From NCBI GenBank assembly GCA_050330955.1, contig JBHJHJ010000132.1, positions 1 through 18,053 on the forward strand: a stretch of DNA of 18,053 nt, read 5' to 3'. How positions within the stretch are numbered: position 1 is the stretch's first letter; each line of letters begins with the position of its first letter. Positions 15,634 to 18,053 of the stretch are shown piece after piece. This stretch comes from JBCCAG01 sp050330955. Lineage in GTDB: Bacteria; Cyanobacteriota; Cyanobacteriia; CAKZMO01. The notes under the pieces are model-generated. The model did no database searches, had not been told where the DNA came from, and worked only from the letters and a program-made list of their open reading frames with translations. The position numbers and the translations under genes are program-made.

Positions 15634-15665
15634 GAAATAGGCATTTAATTTGCTTGAGTCAAGCA
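15634..15665 (-). promoter_or_regulatory. Putative ldhA promoter with palindromic operator over the -35
   Basis: On the minus strand TTGACT (plus-strand 15657-15662) and TATTTC (15634-15639) are 17 bases apart. The -35 box lies inside a perfect 15-base palindrome, TGCTTGAGTCAAGCA (15651-15665, single central base), the usual arrangement for a repressor site. The -10 match is poor (three of six). Confidence 0.45.
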
Positions 15666-16065
15666 GCTAAAACAAAGCAAATGATTGAATAAGTTGGAAG
15701 TGGCGGTGTATTACCTCAAACAGTCCTCCTCTACTTCTCTCAACCTCATTTTAAATCAATAGGCTATCGACAACATAGAAAATCATGAAACCATGAGAAC
15801 CTTGCAAGCACTAGGATAGCGCACAGGCTCCTGAAAAAAGTTAACTTTGTTTTAGGTTTATTGCAAAGTGTATGAGCTGTCAAGCAAAGCCTATTTAGCA
15901 ACATTTGAATTGCTTAAAGTTTAGTCAACCCTGTGTCAAATCAGCCTCTATTTCACAGAGTTAAAACAACTTGTTGGTTGCCTAATGTGTGGCGGTTTGC
16001 TGAGCCGCTTCCCACCAGGTGGCTGATCCAAGACCTACCCCGCAGCATTCTCATGTGTGTCCCAG
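15666..16065. other. AT-richer non-coding gap between ldhA and the Roco-TIR gene
   Basis: No credible gene is seen. The stretch is visibly richer in A and T than its neighbours and has several TTTA/TTAA runs. A short plus-strand frame (15933-16163) runs into the Roco gene and has no ribosome binding site. No terminal inverted repeats or transposase remnant could be recognised. Confidence 0.5.
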
Positions 16066-16096
16066 AAAAGCGTATTGTTTTCTGTAGCATTACGCT
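16066..16096 (-). terminator. Possible terminator of the Roco-TIR gene
   Basis: On the minus strand AGCGTA and TACGCT (16091-16096 and 16069-16074) form a 6-bp stem with a 16-base loop, followed by TTTTC. It lies 15 bases past the stop codon. Position and T-run fit, but the stem is short. Confidence 0.4.
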
Positions 16097-16111
16097 ACCG
16101 CTGAGCGTGGG

Positions 16112-18053
16112 CTATAGCTGCTTCTCAATTGCCTCAATCAGCCCCTCAAAGTTTGAATCTTGATGGATTTCGGCGGTGAGGGTATTCATGTCTTTGAGGG
16201 TATTGGTAAGTTCGGCGATCGCCCCTCGAATTTCGGTGTAGAGGTCAATATCGTCACGAAAGCCTTGCATGTTGGCAGGACTCACAGTTTGCATCGCTTC
16301 TTCAAGCGCTTTGATTTGCGCTTCCCAGTGCTGCACGAAGCGGATGCGCTGAATGGGTTTGTAGATATTGGCGTCGGGAAGAACAATAGGGAAGATTCGA
16401 TCGAGAAAGCTGCCGTTCTTAGAAACTTCCAGCAGCTCGAACATGCAGTTCTCAGACTTCAGGTATTTCTCGCTGATGATGAGGATGACGGCTTTGCCGC
16501 GACCGATGCGGCGCATGAAGTCTTGGATGAGTCCTTTGAAGCCGAGGTCGCGTTTGTCACGGATGAGGGGTAGGTTGCAGTTCTGGCAAATCGCTTCAAT
16601 TTTGTCAGCCATGGCCTCACCGTCGCCGCCCCAGGCGTAGGAGATGAAGATTTCTTTTTTGGGGCGATCGGAGTAAGTTTCGATGTGGTCCAGATAAGAG
16701 ATCCTCTTAGCACGAGCTCTGTCCAGTCGTCGGGCTGATGCAGGAAGAGAATTAATGATGCTATGCTCATTAAGCTCAAGGTATTCGGGGTACAGCTTAA
16801 TCACTTTATCCATCAACCGACGAACGTCGACGTCTTCGTAGCTGCGGCGACACTCGATATTGTATCTGCCGTCGTGAAGGTACTTCTGCAGCAGTTCATA
16901 GGAATAGGAGTCGGGCTTACTATCTCCCTTGCAGCGGGAGCAGTTGCAGGGAATCAGCTCGCTATAGTCCAGTTCTTCGTAAGACTCGTGAATTTTCCAC
17001 AGCTCATGGCGCACTCGCTCCAGCAGCAGCTTTTTGTTGGGGCCAGAGGCCGTCACCCTAATCTCCCCTTTATGAGGCCGGTAGAATTCAAGCACCTCTA
17101 CGCGAGCGCTACCATCGGTGAGCACCACGCCAGTTTTCCATACCAGCACCTGCCGCTCAATCAACTTGTGCATCTCCACAATGAATTGTGTCAGCATTCC
17201 CTTAGGCATGAACTCATATTCATAGCGGAGAATCAGGTTATCGGCGGCGTCCCAATCGTATTCAGGCTGCTCTAGCGGAAGCAGGTGAGGAGCGATGAAG
17301 GTGTTATTGAGACCAGGGATCTCGTAGCAGAGCTTGAACTGCTTCATCAGCTGCAGCAGCTCGCCCTGCATCTCGGAATATTGGGAGTCCTGCCAAATCT
17401 CCCTTAAATCATCGCGGGTGAAGCGGCCTTTGCTCTCGCGGACCTTTGGGGTGTCGCACACCTTGTATACCGCTGTGGTGGCCCAGTCGGGCTTGAGGAT
17501 AACGGTTTTCTTGAGCAGGTCGTCTTTTTGGAAGTGGAGGCAGATACCGAGGTCGTGCAGGTAGCGACTGGCCCGCAGCATGTTGGTTTTGTCGGTGAAG
17601 CCGAACTGCTGACAGAGGTCGAAGTATTTTTCGAGGGAGATGTAGTTGCAGTGCTGGGCGTAGTTTTCTAGCGCAGAGCGGATGCGCACCCAGTATTTTG
17701 GCAGCGGGTCGCCGACGTGGGGTAGGTGGGAGATGTGCTGCTGAATAGCGGCTTTGATGGCATCTAACCCGCGATTGGTTTTGAGGTTGGTACGCAGGAT
17801 GGCGCGGATATTGGGGAAGTCGCGCTGGAGCTGGCGATCGTTCACCTGGCACTGGCGGCCTTGCTTTTCGTTTTTAATAATGATGACAGGGCTGTTGCCG
17901 CTGAGCAGCTTTACCACTTCTAGCCAGTAGTAGAAGTTGGCGCTTTCGCGGCGCTCGTCGACCACGAGGGCGTAGAGCGATCGCTCGGTGAGGAAGAACT
18001 GGTGGGTCTGGTGGTAGATTTCTTGACCACCAAAGTCCCAGACGTTGACGCGG
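16112..18053 (-). CDS. Roco-family protein with C-terminal TIR domain (N-terminus outside window)
   Basis: Partial gene: 646 residues are visible and the frame runs off the window end. The first visible residues read RVNVWDFGGQE, the G3 (DxxG) motif of a ROC Ras-like GTPase, then VIIIKNEKQ in place of the usual NKxD guanine-binding motif. A COR-type region covers most of the next 330 residues. It contains PCNCSRC and a later IECRRS, a possible four-cysteine zinc site. From EIFISYAWGGD onward a TIR domain of about 110 residues follows, with SENCMFELLE placing a glutamate where TIR NADases have their catalytic residue. The last 70 residues are helical. Roco proteins usually carry leucine-rich repeats before ROC; that part is not visible. 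The GTG at 17965 is internal, not the start. Signalling or NAD-depleting defence is inference. Confidence 0.88.
   Translation of the reverse strand, partial: RVNVWDFGGQEIYHQTHQFFLTERSLYALVVDERRESANFYYWLEVVKLLSGNSPVIIIKNEKQGRQCQVNDRQLQRDFPNIRAILRTNLKTNRGLDAIKAAIQQHISHLPHVGDPLPKYWVRIRSALENYAQHCNYISLEKYFDLCQQFGFTDKTNMLRASRYLHDLGICLHFQKDDLLKKTVILKPDWATTAVYKVCDTPKVRESKGRFTRDDLREIWQDSQYSEMQGELLQLMKQFKLCYEIPGLNNTFIAPHLLPLEQPEYDWDAADNLILRYEYEFMPKGMLTQFIVEMHKLIERQVLVWKTGVVLTDGSARVEVLEFYRPHKGEIRVTASGPNKKLLLERVRHELWKIHESYEELDYSELIPCNCSRCKGDSKPDSYSYELLQKYLHDGRYNIECRRSYEDVDVRRLMDKVIKLYPEYLELNEHSIINSLPASARRLDRARAKRISYLDHIETYSDRPKKEIFISYAWGGDGEAMADKIEAICQNCNLPLIRDKRDLGFKGLIQDFMRRIGRGKAVILIISEKYLKSENCMFELLEVSKNGSFLDRIFPIVLPDANIYKPIQRIRFVQHWEAQIKALEEAMQTVSPANMQGFRDDIDLYTEIRGAIAELTNTLKDMNTLTAEIHQDSNFEGLIEAIEKQL

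Noticed and set aside
15933..16163. 76-residue plus-strand frame from GTG
   Set aside because: It overlaps the end of the Roco-TIR gene, has no ribosome binding site and no recognisable domain.

Overview
The window looks like chromosomal DNA from a GC-rich filamentous cyanobacterium, of the broad Leptolyngbya/Nodosilinea type (inferred from gene content, not from a search). The octamer GCGATCGC (HIP1) recurs throughout, there is a DUF4278 small protein of the kind common in cyanobacteria, and the Roco-TIR and FAD-oxidoreductase proteins have a cyanobacterial look. No rRNA, tRNA, CRISPR array or intact insertion sequence was recognised.

Layout: (1) 1-825 has no protein gene. It carries a near-consensus sigma-70 promoter firing leftwards out of the window, with a leader resembling those of rRNA operons, and a degenerate array of about 21-bp tandem repeats. 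(2) 826-3315, minus strand: a cysteine-rich zinc-ribbon-like protein followed by a 654-residue TPR protein, with a hairpin at the junction. (3) 3422-5278, plus strand: a GH13/CBM48 glucan-active enzyme that begins with a lipoprotein signal. (4) 5329-7134, minus strand: an FAD-dependent oxidoreductase and a DUF4278 protein with its own terminator and a long structured leader. (5) 7490-8178, plus strand: an 80-residue unknown protein and the wreck of a potassium channel gene. (6) 8187-15507, minus strand: ldhA, xfp, a GT4 glycosyltransferase, cydA and cydB in one orientation. (7) About 600 bp of AT-richer non-coding DNA. (8) 16112 to the window end, minus strand: the C-terminal part of a Roco GTPase-like protein (end of ROC, COR, cysteine cluster) with a C-terminal TIR domain.

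The most coherent functional block is region 6. D-lactate dehydrogenase re-oxidises NADH, phosphoketolase makes acetyl-phosphate from sugar phosphates, and the bd-type quinol oxidase removes electrons from the quinone pool at low oxygen. Together they suit dark, micro-oxic or fermentative metabolism. Two inverted repeats (one over the putative ldhA -35, one just upstream of cydA) are candidate regulatory sites. The Roco-TIR gene is the best candidate for a signalling, cell-death or defence-type system, but its N-terminus lies outside the window. Gene calls for cydA, cydB, xfp and ldhA are secure; promoter, operator and hairpin calls are read by eye and weaker.
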